From assembly GCA_019114225.1 (NCBI GenBank), contig DXFW01000016.1:1-39472 (forward strand): a stretch of DNA of 39,472 nt. The letters are read 5' to 3'. The notes beneath the pieces are model-generated. The model saw only the letters and a program-made list of their open reading frames with translations. It ran no database searches and was not told the DNA's origin. Positions 14,232 through 21,406 of the stretch are shown in pieces. This DNA comes from Candidatus Allofournierella pullicola. GTDB taxonomy: Bacteria > Bacillota > Clostridia > Oscillospirales > Ruminococcaceae. The position numbers were made by a program, and so were the translations under genes. The number at the start of each line of letters is the position of its first letter. The first letter of the stretch is position 1.

Positions 14232-15254
14232 TCACCGCCTCCTTCGCCCGGCAAAATAGATGTAGATGAAAAAGGGCGCGCCGATCAGCGCCGTGATGGA
14301 GCCGATGGGAATTTCCCGCGGGGGCACCAGCGTGCGGGCCGCCAGATCGCACAGCACCATGAAAGCGCCGCCGAAAAGGGCCGCCGCCGGGATGACCCGC
14401 CGGTGGGCCGCGCCGAAGAACCGCCGCACCACATGGGGGGCAATGAGGTCCACAAAGCCGATGATCCCCACAAAGGCGGTGGCGGTGCCGGTGAGCACCG
14501 CAATGGCAACGATGAGCACCCACTTCATCCGCCGCAGGGCAACGCCCATGGCCTGGGCCTGTTCCTCGCCGAAGGTCATCACGTCCATCTCGCGGGAAAA
14601 ACGCAAAAAGAACAGGGTGCACAAAAGGGTCACGGGGGCCAGAACCGCCACCTGGCTCCACTCCTTGGAGGAAAAACTGCCCAGCGTCCACAGGCTGATC
14701 TGCTGGGCGTAGAGGGGCGACAGGGTGGAAAGCAGGCTCATGATGGCGTTCAAAAACAGCGAGGCCACCATGCCGGTGAGCACGATGGTGGTGTTGGAAA
14801 GGCTGCGGTCCAGCCGGGTGGCAAAGCCCACCACCACGACCACGGTGGCCAGCGCAAAGCAAAGGCTTACCGCGGGCAGCAAAAAGGCCCCCAGCAGCCC
14901 CGAAGATACCCCTGCCACGATGACCAGCGCCGCGCCCAGGCCCGCTCCGGCGGAAACGCCCAGCCCGAAGGGGGAGGCAAGGGGATTGCGCAGCACCGAT
15001 TGCATTACCGTGCCGCTCACCGCCAGCCCCGCCCCGGTGAGGAAGGCCATCAGCACCCGGGGCAGCCGCATGTTGAACACAAGGCTGGGATAGACCGGGT
15101 CAATGCCTTCCGGCAGGGGCATGCCGAAGAGGAAATGGACCAGAATGGCGCAGACCTCATCGGGGGGGATAAAGACGCTGCCGACCCCGACGCCCAGGAT
15201 GAGGGCGACGAGGGCGGCAGCAGCGAGCACGGCCATTTTAGCCGCTGTTTTCAT
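14232..15254 (-). CDS. btuC: Corrinoid ABC importer, permease (BtuC/FecCD type)
   Basis: A 340-residue FecCD-family permease with about ten membrane helices. Conserved landmarks are RLPRVLMAFLTGAGLAVSGTVMQSVLRNPLASPFGLGVSAGA in the first third and the coupling-helix region GIIGFVDLIAPHVVRRFFG-x-AHRRVIPAAALFGG near the C-terminus. It works with the preceding binding protein and the following ATPase; intergenic gaps are 3-4 bases. Confidence 0.92.
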   Translation of the reverse strand: MKTAAKMAVLAAAALVALILGVGVGSVFIPPDEVCAILVHFLFGMPLPEGIDPVYPSLVFNMRLPRVLMAFLTGAGLAVSGTVMQSVLRNPLASPFGLGVSAGAGLGAALVIVAGVSSGLLGAFLLPAVSLCFALATVVVVVGFATRLDRSLSNTTIVLTGMVASLFLNAIMSLLSTLSPLYAQQISLWTLGSFSSKEWSQVAVLAPVTLLCTLFFLRFSREMDVMTFGEEQAQAMGVALRRMKWVLIVAIAVLTGTATAFVGIIGFVDLIAPHVVRRFFGAAHRRVIPAAALFGGAFMVLCDLAARTLVPPREIPIGSITALIGAPFFIYIYFAGRRRR

Positions 15255-15258
15255 GGCC

Positions 15259-16230
15259 TTATTCCGCGCTGAACAGCTCGGGATAGACGGCCTTGGCCAT
15301 CTGATCCAGCGCCTTCACGATGTTGTGGTTGGACAGGGAAGAAGCCATGTTGTCGATGTAGAACACCTGCTCGTTCTGCACGGCGCTCATGCCTTCCCAG
15401 CCGCTGCGGCCCAGGATCTCGGCCACGGGATCGTCGATGTAGTTCACGTTGGTGAGGATGACGTCGGGGTCGGCGGCCACGATGGTCTCCGCTTCCACGG
15501 CCAGCCAGCCCTCCTGGTCGGCCAGCACGTTCTCAGCGCCGATGAGCTCGATCATCTCGTTCAGGAACACGCCGGTGCCGAAGCTGTACATGCTGGGGGC
15601 GGCGCCGATCTCAAAGTAGACGCTCTTCTTGTCGGTCACGGTGGCGCCGATGGCGGAAATGCGGTCCAGTTCAGCCTGCATGTCCACGATCAGGGCGTCG
15701 CCCTCGGCGGTCTTGCCCATGGCGGCGGCGATGAAGGCGATGTCCTCCTGGATGGCGGCAATGCTGTCGGCGGTGGGCACGCACAGAACGCAGACGCCCA
15801 GGTCCATCAGCTGCTGGTAGGGGTTGGACTGGTCATACAGGGTCATGTTGGAGACGAACAGCACGTCCGGCTTCAGGGCGGCCAGCTGCTCCATGTCCGG
15901 CTGCATCATGTCAAAGGTGGGCACGTCGGCGGGCAGGCCCTCCAGACCCACGCTCTGGGCGTCGTAGCCCACGATCAGGTCGCCGCAGCCCAGGGCCACC
16001 AGCGTCTCGGCAATGGACGGAGCCAGCACCACAACGGAGCCGATCTCGTCGGGGATGTTCACCTCTGCGCCGCTGGGGTCGGTGGTGGGCTTTTCGGCGG
16101 CGGGAGCCGACACAGCGGAAGAAGGAGCGGAAGCAGGCGCGGACACGGAACCGGAAGCCGGCTGGGCGGCGCAGCCCGCGACGCTGGCAGCCATAGCCAG
16201 CGCGAGGATGAGACTGAGAAGCTTTTTCAT
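15259..16230 (-). CDS. btuF: Corrinoid ABC importer, substrate-binding lipoprotein (BtuF type)
   Basis: A 323-residue periplasmic-binding-type lipoprotein. The signal peptide ends in a lipobox with Cys20 (ASVAGC), followed by an Ala/Ser/Pro linker and a BtuF-like class III binding fold (VVLAPSIAETLVALG, IVGYDAQSV, DVLFVSN, then DPDVILTNVNYIDDP). It is the first gene of the operon, so the riboswitch about 100 bases upstream decides its ligand class. The AGGAGG site is 8 bases from the ATG. Confidence 0.92.
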   Translation of the reverse strand: MKKLLSLILALAMAASVAGCAAQPASGSVSAPASAPSSAVSAPAAEKPTTDPSGAEVNIPDEIGSVVVLAPSIAETLVALGCGDLIVGYDAQSVGLEGLPADVPTFDMMQPDMEQLAALKPDVLFVSNMTLYDQSNPYQQLMDLGVCVLCVPTADSIAAIQEDIAFIAAAMGKTAEGDALIVDMQAELDRISAIGATVTDKKSVYFEIGAAPSMYSFGTGVFLNEMIELIGAENVLADQEGWLAVEAETIVAADPDVILTNVNYIDDPVAEILGRSGWEGMSAVQNEQVFYIDNMASSLSNHNIVKALDQMAKAVYPELFSAE

Positions 16231-16250
16231 GGATTGACCTCCTGATTTTC

Positions 16251-16289
16251 CGGCAAAAACAAATCACCCTTCCACACACGAAAGGGTGA
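16251..16289 (-). terminator. Intrinsic terminator between B12 riboswitch and btuF
   Basis: On the minus strand, TCACCCTT / AAGGGTGA with a ten-base loop is followed by TTTGTTTTT, 20-some bases before the btuF ribosome site. A second weaker hairpin before a nine-T run lies at about 16298-16330. Either could be the switchable terminator of the riboswitch. Confidence 0.65.
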
Positions 16290-16329
16290 CGTTTGCCAAA
16301 AAAAAACAGTGCAATTCATCCATCGTGAA

Positions 16330-16450
16330 GTGTACCAAAGCAGGCTCAGCGATCCGACTTAGCGCGCACACCTGCGCGCATTACGGTGGCGGGACCGTGC
16401 GGGATTCTCACCCGGCTTCTCTGAACAATGCCTGCCTTTTTATGCGAAAG
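16330..16450 (-). ncRNA. Cobalamin (B12) riboswitch
   Basis: The minus strand carries the class hallmarks in order: a P1 arm (GGCAGGC), the core AGCCGGGTGAGAATCCCGCACGG (split: AGCCGGGTGAGAATC, then CCGCACGGTCCCGCCACCGT), a GC hairpin with GCGCGCAGGTGTGCGCGC, the AAGTCGGA segment and the closing P1 arm (GCCTGC). A sigma-A promoter lies about 55 bases upstream and terminator-like hairpins follow, so ligand binding probably stops transcription of the importer and salvage operon when corrinoid is plentiful. Boundaries are approximate. Confidence 0.9.
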
Positions 16451-16507
16451 TGCCATTCGGTTTTGCTCTCGTTTTGTCATGCGGAAAAAGCGGCCGCATG
16501 TACCTTC

Positions 16508-16536
16508 ATTATATGAAGGATGACCCTGCAAGTCAA
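16508..16536 (-). promoter_or_regulatory. Sigma-A-type promoter of the corrinoid operon
   Basis: TTGACT (16531-16536 on the minus strand), 17 bases and a perfect TATAAT (16508-16513). Transcription starts near 16500 and runs into the riboswitch. Confidence 0.85.
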
Positions 16537-16550
16537 GGGAAGCCGGGCGC

Positions 16551-16582
16551 AAAAAGGCCGCCGCTGGTCTAAAGCGGCGGCC
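16551..16582 (-). terminator. Terminator of nagB
   Basis: GGCCGCCGCT / AGCGGCGGCC with a seven-base loop is followed on the minus strand by TTTTT. It lies between the nagB stop and the corrinoid operon promoter. Confidence 0.8.
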
Positions 16583-16597
16583 GGTCTTCAAACGGTC

Positions 16598-17335
16598 TCA
16601 GCCCTTGTAGCCCACGGCGTCGGCCAGCTCCTGGTCGATCACCACATACACGTTCTCGTGCATTTTCAGCATGGTGCTGGGGTTGTGGGTGGTGATGGCG
16701 TCGTCCATCACCAGGCCGCGGATGGCGTCGGTCTTGGCCAGGCCGGTGGCGATGAGCACCACGCACTTGGCGGCCAGGATGTCGCCCATGCCCATGGTGA
16801 TGGCGGTGGTGGGCACATCTTCCTTCTTCTCAAAGAAGCGGGAGTTGGCCTGGATGGTGCTCTCGGTGAGCTTTTCGATGTGGGCGGTGGCGTGCAGCAC
16901 GTCCGCCGCCTCGTTGAACGCGATGTGGCCGTTGTTGCCAATGCCCAGCAGCTGCAGGTCGGCAACGCCGCCCTCACGCACCTTGGCCTCCAGCGCGGCG
17001 GCGTTGGCCTCGGGGTCGCCCATGCCCTGCGCCACATAGGTGTTGGCCTTGTCGATGTTGATGTGGTCGAACAGGTTGGTGTTCATAAAGTAGCGGTAGC
17101 TCTGGTCGTGGGTCTCGGGGATACCGCAGTATTCGTCCAGGTTCACCGTGCGCACCTTGGAAAAATCAACCTTGCCGGCTTTGTTCGCCTCGATGAGCTT
17201 TTTGTACATGGGCACGGGGGTGCCGCCGGTGGCGAGGCCCAGCTTGCAGTCGGGCTTCTCGTTGACCAGCCGGCAGATCATGTCGGCCACATAGGCGCAG
17301 CTCTCATCATAGCTCTTGGTCACGACGACGTTCAT
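16598..17335 (-). CDS. nagB: Glucosamine-6-phosphate deaminase
   Basis: Converts glucosamine-6-phosphate to fructose-6-phosphate and ammonia, the last step in use of N-acetylglucosamine and mucin sugars. The 245-residue product has the family motifs GLATGGTPVPMY, VNLDEYCG, catalytic-loop LLGIGNNGHIAFNE and the C-terminal ITTHNPSTMLKMHENV. The ATG at 17335 is preceded by GGAG at 7-8 bases; a GTG three codons upstream is possible but less well placed. It is transcribed alone with its own terminator; nagA is not adjacent. Confidence 0.93.
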   Translation of the reverse strand: MNVVVTKSYDESCAYVADMICRLVNEKPDCKLGLATGGTPVPMYKKLIEANKAGKVDFSKVRTVNLDEYCGIPETHDQSYRYFMNTNLFDHINIDKANTYVAQGMGDPEANAAALEAKVREGGVADLQLLGIGNNGHIAFNEAADVLHATAHIEKLTESTIQANSRFFEKKEDVPTTAITMGMGDILAAKCVVLIATGLAKTDAIRGLVMDDAITTHNPSTMLKMHENVYVVIDQELADAVGYKG

Positions 17336-17420
17336 GGTAAGCACTCCGTTCTTTGTATGTTTTTTTCACGCCGGCCCACAGCCGGCAGAACTTCTACTCT
17401 AATCATACCGGGTCCCGCCC

Positions 17421-17445
17421 CAAAAGAAAAGCCCCGAAAGGCTTT
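17421..17445 (-). terminator. Terminator of the second AraC gene
   Basis: AAAGCC / GGCTTT with a six-base loop is followed on the minus strand by a T-rich stretch (TTCTTTTG), about 24 bases after the regulator's stop. Confidence 0.55.
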
Positions 17446-17468
17446 ATTTTTTGCACTGGGCCCGGCCG

Positions 17469-18251
17469 TCAGACATACAGCTCCTTCTCCAGCGGCAGGG
17501 GAGAGGCGCTTTGCACCGGCGCGGCGGCAGCGCGGAACGCGGCGGGCGTCTGGCCGGTGGCCTTTTTGAACACCCGGCACAGATAGTTTGCGCCGGAAAA
17601 ACCGCACAGGCTTGCCACCACCTCCAGCGGATATTCCCGCCTTGCCAGCAGCAGCTTTGCCGCCTCCAGCCGCACCCCGGTGAGATACTGCCCGGGCGTT
17701 ATGCCCATGGCCGATTTGAAGGCCCGCACCAGGTGGCTCTTGCTCACCCCCAGCGAGGCGCTCAGTTCCTCCACGCCGTACAGCCCGGCGTAGTGCGCCC
17801 GGATCTGCGCCACCGCCTCGGCCACCAGCGGCGGCAGGGCCGTGCCCGCCGCGTCCGCCGGGGCCAGCTCGCACAAAAGCCGGTAGCACAGCTCCCCCTG
17901 CAGCGCCGGCCCCGCTTCTGCCAGCGCCGCCACCAGCCCCGCCGCGCCGGGGCAGCTTGCCCCGTCTGCGAACATGGGCTTTTCCAGCCCTTCCAGAAAC
18001 ATCCCGGCGGCCAGCCCCCCAAGGCGCACCGCCAGCAGATGGCAGTTTTCGGCGGGCACAAGGCGCACCGGCCCCGCCGCCACCAGCAGGCTGCCCGCTC
18101 CCGCCAGGCGCGCCTCGTCGCCGTCCAGCGCGCACCGCCCGCTGGAGAGCACCCCGGCCCAAAGGCCGCCGCCCTTCAGGGTCAAAGGCAGGCTGAACTG
18201 CTCGTCCGCCACTTCCTCCAGGCGGGCCACCCGTTCACAGTCGAAAATCAA
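17469..18251 (-). CDS. AraC-family transcriptional regulator
   Basis: A 260-residue regulator with an N-terminal cupin-like sensing half rich in Ala/Gly/Leu and a C-terminal double helix-turn-helix (about residues 160-240: YGVEELSASLGVSKSHLVRAF, then YPLEVVASLCGFSGANYLCRVFKKATGQTPAAFR). The first usable start is a TTG at 18249-18251 with only a weak ribosome site, so the N-terminus is uncertain. It is divergent from the sugar-importer ATPase, which suggests control of carbohydrate uptake. Confidence 0.85.
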   Translation of the reverse strand: MIFDCERVARLEEVADEQFSLPLTLKGGGLWAGVLSSGRCALDGDEARLAGAGSLLVAAGPVRLVPAENCHLLAVRLGGLAAGMFLEGLEKPMFADGASCPGAAGLVAALAEAGPALQGELCYRLLCELAPADAAGTALPPLVAEAVAQIRAHYAGLYGVEELSASLGVSKSHLVRAFKSAMGITPGQYLTGVRLEAAKLLLARREYPLEVVASLCGFSGANYLCRVFKKATGQTPAAFRAAAAPVQSASPLPLEKELYV

Positions 18252-18281
18252 TTTTCAACACCACACATCAATAAAATGCTA

Positions 18282-18309
18282 TTTCAATCGGGAAAATGTC
18301 TGTTATTAT
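18282..18309 (+). promoter_or_regulatory. Possible promoter of the MsmK-type ATPase gene
   Basis: TTTCAA (18282-18287), 16 bases, TATTAT (18304-18309), in a markedly AT-rich patch between divergent genes. The spacing is short and the match imperfect. Confidence 0.4.
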
Positions 18310-18324
18310 TATATTAGATGGTAA

Positions 18325-18343
18325 ATGTGAGGTCAACTCACAT
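18325..18343 (+). promoter_or_regulatory. Perfect inverted repeat, operator candidate
   Basis: ATGTGAG-GTCAA-CTCACAT lies just downstream of the possible promoter and 40 bases before the start codon. It could be a repressor operator or an RNA hairpin with a five-base loop. It resembles a TGTGA-N7-TCACA half-site pair, one base wider than the usual CRP/FNR spacing. Confidence 0.5.
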
Positions 18344-18382
18344 CAACAAAATGAATAATCAAAGGAAAGGGAGTTTTCGCCA

Positions 18383-19495
18383 ATGGCAAGCATTAGCTTA
18401 CAGCACATCTACAAGATCTACCCCGGCGATGTGACCGCCGTCAAGGACTTCAACCTGGAGATCGCGGACAAGGAGTTCATCATCCTGGTCGGCCCCTCCG
18501 GCTGCGGCAAGTCCACCACCCTGCGTATGATCGCCGGCCTGGAAGAGATCAGCAAGGGCGAGCTGTACATCGGCGACCGCCTGGTGAACGACGTTCCCCC
18601 GAAGGACCGCGACATCGCCATGGTGTTCCAGAACTACGCTCTGTATCCCCACATGACCGTGTACAAGAACATGGCCTTTGGTCTGGAGCTGCGCAAGACC
18701 CCGAAGGACGAGATCGACAAGCGCGTGCGTGAGGCCGCCAAGGTCCTGGACATCGAGCACCTGCTGGACCGCAAGCCCAAGGCTCTGTCCGGTGGTCAGC
18801 GTCAGCGCGTGGCCCTGGGCCGCGCCATGGTCCGCAACCCGGCCGTCTTCCTGCTGGACGAGCCTCTGTCCAACCTGGACGCCAAGCTCCGCACCAGCAT
18901 GCGCACCGAGATCATCAAGCTGCACCAGAAACTGGCCACCACCTTCATCTACGTTACCCATGACCAGACCGAGGCCATGACCATGGGCGACCGTATCGTG
19001 GTTATGAAGGACGGTATCATCCAGCAGGTCGACACCCCGCAGCACCTGTACGATCTGCCCTGCAACATGTTTGTTGCCGGCTTCATCGGCAGCCCCCAGA
19101 TGAACTTCCTGGACGCCACCCTGGGCAAGGAAGGCAACGACTACTTTGTGGACATCAGCGGCGACAAGATCGTTCTGCCCGCCGAGAAGACCGCCGACGG
19201 CAAGCTGGACGCTTACGTGGGCAAGGCCGTGAAGGCCGGCGTCCGTCCCGAGGACATCAAGGACGACGAGGAGTTCGTGGCCAAGCACAGCGGCTGCAAG
19301 CTCACCGCCAGCGTGGAAGTCAGCGAGCTGATGGGCAGCGAGATCTACCTGTACCTGGACTACAAGGGCAACAAGCTCACCGCCCGCGTGGCCCCCACCT
19401 CCAAGGCGAAGAACGGCAGCGAAGTTATCGTGGCCTTCGATCCCCACAAGGTGCACCTGTTCGACCCCGAGACCGAGATCACCATCCTGAACTGA
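18383..19495 (+). CDS. msmK: Sugar ABC importer ATPase, MsmK/UgpC type (orphan)
   Basis: A 370-residue CUT1-class ATPase: Walker [10 protein letters not shown] (37-45), Q-loop [13 protein letters not shown], signature [14 protein letters not shown], Walker [17 protein letters not shown], switch [12 protein letters not shown] and a C-terminal TOBE/OB region (about 240-370) ending in [14 protein letters not shown]. No permease or binding-protein gene is adjacent and a terminator follows, so this is probably a shared ATPase for several carbohydrate importers elsewhere, as known for MsmK in streptococci. Codon use is strongly biased to preferred codons, which suggests high expression. Confidence 0.92.
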   Translation: MASISLQHIYKIYPGDVTAVKDFNLEIADKEFIILVGPSGCGKSTTLRMIAGLEEISKGELYIGDRLVNDVPPKDRDIAMVFQNYALYPHMTVYKNMAFGLELRKTPKDEIDKRVREAAKVLDIEHLLDRKPKALSGGQRQRVALGRAMVRNPAVFLLDEPLSNLDAKLRTSMRTEIIKLHQKLATTFIYVTHDQTEAMTMGDRIVVMKDGIIQQVDTPQHLYDLPCNMFVAGFIGSPQMNFLDATLGKEGNDYFVDISGDKIVLPAEKTADGKLDAYVGKAVKAGVRPEDIKDDEEFVAKHSGCKLTASVEVSELMGSEIYLYLDYKGNKLTARVAPTSKAKNGSEVIVAFDPHKVHLFDPETEITILN

Positions 19496-19510
19496 GCAAG
19501 TTCTGCAAGC

Positions 19511-19543
19511 AAGGCGCCGGGCGTTTGCCCGGCGCCTTTTTTT
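19511..19543 (+). terminator. Terminator of the MsmK-type gene
   Basis: AAGGCGCCGGGC / GCCCGGCGCCTT with a four-base loop, followed by a run of T. Confidence 0.9.
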
Positions 19544-19570
19544 GCCCGCGCAACTGGGGCGCGCTTTTGG

Positions 19571-19603
19571 AAAAAACGGCGGCAGGCCAAAGGGCCTGCC
19601 GCC
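19571..19603 (-). terminator. Terminator of the hydrogenase operon
   Basis: GGCGGCAGGCC / GGCCTGCCGCC with a short loop is followed on the minus strand by GTTTTTT, about 35 bases after the hydA stop. Confidence 0.85.
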
Positions 19604-19636
19604 TGTTTTCTGTAAAAATCGATTGAATTATTACAA

Positions 19637-21391
19637 TCAGTACAGTTTCTCCCGCTTCTGGTAGTGGGTGTGCAGCAGCTCGTGGGCCTTCTTGCCGCCG
19701 GGCTGGCCCAGGAACTCCACATACACCTTCTTCACCAGCAGGTTCTCGTGGCTCTTGCGGATGGCGCTGCGCTCGTCCTGGTCGTAAAGGGCCTTGGCAC
19801 GCAGGGCCTTGATGTCGGTGAAGTTGCGCACCGGGGCGGGCTGGATGGGCTGGCCGCCGCCGTTGACGCAGCCGCCGGGGCAGGCCATGACCTCGATGAA
19901 GTCATACTGCTTTTCGCCCTTGCGCACCATGTCCAGCACCTTGCCGGCATTGGCGGTGCCGCTCACCACGCACACCCGCAGGGTCAGGTCCTCCACCTGG
20001 TAGGTGGCTTCCTTGATGGCGTCGGTGCCGCGCACGGCCTCGAATTCCACAGGGTCCACTTCCTTGCCGGTGAGGGTCTCCACAGCGGTGCGCAGCGCCG
20101 CTTCCATCACGCCGCCGGTGGCGCCGAAGATGTGGCCCGCGCCGGAGGCGTCGCCCATGGCGGGGTCAAAATCCTCATCGGGCAGGTCGTTGAAGCGCAG
20201 GCCGCTGCGGTGGATCATGCGGGCCAGCTCACGGGTGGTGATGGACACGTCCACGTCGGGAATGCCCTCGCCGGCGGCGCATTCGTCGGGGCGGCTGATC
20301 TCCATCTTCTTGGCGGTGCAGGGCATAACGCTGACGCAGTAGATGTCCCGGGGATCGAGGCCCATCTTCTGGGCGTAGTAGGTCTTGCTCAGCGCGCCGA
20401 ACATCTGCTGGGGGCTCTTGCAGCTGGACAGATTCGGGATGAAGTCCGGGTGGAAGGTCTCGCAGTAGCGCACCCAGCCCGGGCTGCAGCTGGTGATGAG
20501 GGGCAGAGGGCCGCCCTCCTTCATCCGGTGCAAAAATTCGGTGGCCTCCTCCATGATGGTCATGTCGGCGGCAAAGTCGGTGTCGAACACGCCGTCAAAG
20601 CCAAGCCGGCGCAGCGCCGCCACCATCTTGCCCTGCACGTTGGTGCCGATGGGCAGGCCGAACTCCTCGCCCAGGGCCGCGCGCACGCTGGGCGCGGTCT
20701 GCACGATGACGTGGCGGGTGGGGTCGCCCAAAGCAGCCCACACCTTGTCGGTGTCGTCCCGCTCCACCAGCGCGCCGGTGGGGCAGACGTTAATGCACTG
20801 GCCGCAGCCAATACAGGTGGAATCCACCAGCTTGCCCTCGAAGGCGCAGGCGATGTGGGTGTTGAAGCCGCGCTCCACCACGTTGATGACCCCCACGCCC
20901 TGGTTCTCGGCGCAGGTGGAAATGCAGCGGCGGCAGATAATGCACTTGGAGTTGTCCTTCAAAAGGTGAGGGGCGCTGTAGTCGTCCTGACGCTCGGGCA
21001 GCACGCCCTCGAAGGAGTTGGACTTATCCACGCCGTACTGCTTGCACAGCCGCAGCAGCTCGCAGTCGCCGCTGCGCACGCAGCTCATGCAGTCCTGGTT
21101 GTGGGTGGAGAGGATAAGCTCCAGATTGGTCTTGCGGGCGGCCTGCACCTTGGGGGTGTTGGTGAACACCTCCATGCCCTCGCTCACCGGGTAGACGCAG
21201 GCGGGCAGCAGGTTTTTGGCCCCCTTCACCTCCACCACGCAGACGCGGCAGGCGCCGTTCACGCGCTGGATCTCCTTTAAGTAGCACAGGGTGGGGATGG
21301 TGATGCCGATCTCGTGGGCGGCCTCCAGGATGGTGGCGCCCGCCGGCGCTTTGCAGGGCACGTTGTTGATTTTGAGATTGACCATTTCCAT
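19637..21391 (-). CDS. hydA: [FeFe] hydrogenase catalytic subunit HydA (HndD type)
   Basis: Catalytic subunit of a multimeric NAD(P)-linked, probably electron-bifurcating [FeFe] hydrogenase. Domains over 584 residues: NuoG-like [2Fe-2S] ferredoxin (CYLKEIQRVNGACRVC), His-ligated 4Fe-4S region (THNQDCMSCVRSGDCELLRLC), two 4Fe-4S motifs (CIICRRCISTC, CIGCGQCINVCP), then the H-cluster domain with L1 TSCSPGW, L2 MPCTAKK and L3 MACPGGCVNGGGQP, and a C-terminal small-subunit-like segment (KVYVEFLGQPGGKKAHELLHTHY). GGAGG lies 9 bases from the ATG. Last gene of hndA-ATPase-hndB-hydB-hydA. Maturases HydEFG are not in the window. Confidence 0.95.
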   Translation of the reverse strand: MEMVNLKINNVPCKAPAGATILEAAHEIGITIPTLCYLKEIQRVNGACRVCVVEVKGAKNLLPACVYPVSEGMEVFTNTPKVQAARKTNLELILSTHNQDCMSCVRSGDCELLRLCKQYGVDKSNSFEGVLPERQDDYSAPHLLKDNSKCIICRRCISTCAENQGVGVINVVERGFNTHIACAFEGKLVDSTCIGCGQCINVCPTGALVERDDTDKVWAALGDPTRHVIVQTAPSVRAALGEEFGLPIGTNVQGKMVAALRRLGFDGVFDTDFAADMTIMEEATEFLHRMKEGGPLPLITSCSPGWVRYCETFHPDFIPNLSSCKSPQQMFGALSKTYYAQKMGLDPRDIYCVSVMPCTAKKMEISRPDECAAGEGIPDVDVSITTRELARMIHRSGLRFNDLPDEDFDPAMGDASGAGHIFGATGGVMEAALRTAVETLTGKEVDPVEFEAVRGTDAIKEATYQVEDLTLRVCVVSGTANAGKVLDMVRKGEKQYDFIEVMACPGGCVNGGGQPIQPAPVRNFTDIKALRAKALYDQDERSAIRKSHENLLVKKVYVEFLGQPGGKKAHELLHTHYQKREKLY

Positions 21392-21406
21392 TGTTTGCGT
21401 CCTCCT

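Noticed and set aside
13464-16230. Iron-siderophore importer assignment for the ABC transporter
   Set aside because: The same protein families serve siderophores, but the B12 riboswitch in the leader and the corrinoid enzymes downstream decide for corrinoid.
18398-19456. 352-codon frame antisense to the MsmK-type ATPase
   Set aside because: Antisense shadow of a complete, motif-rich ATPase with biased codons.
19637-21391. Loss of activity in HydA because L1 reads TSCSPGW rather than TSCCPGW
   Set aside because: I believe this variant is common among multimeric NAD-linked clostridial enzymes; all other H-cluster motifs are intact, so I do not call it a defect.
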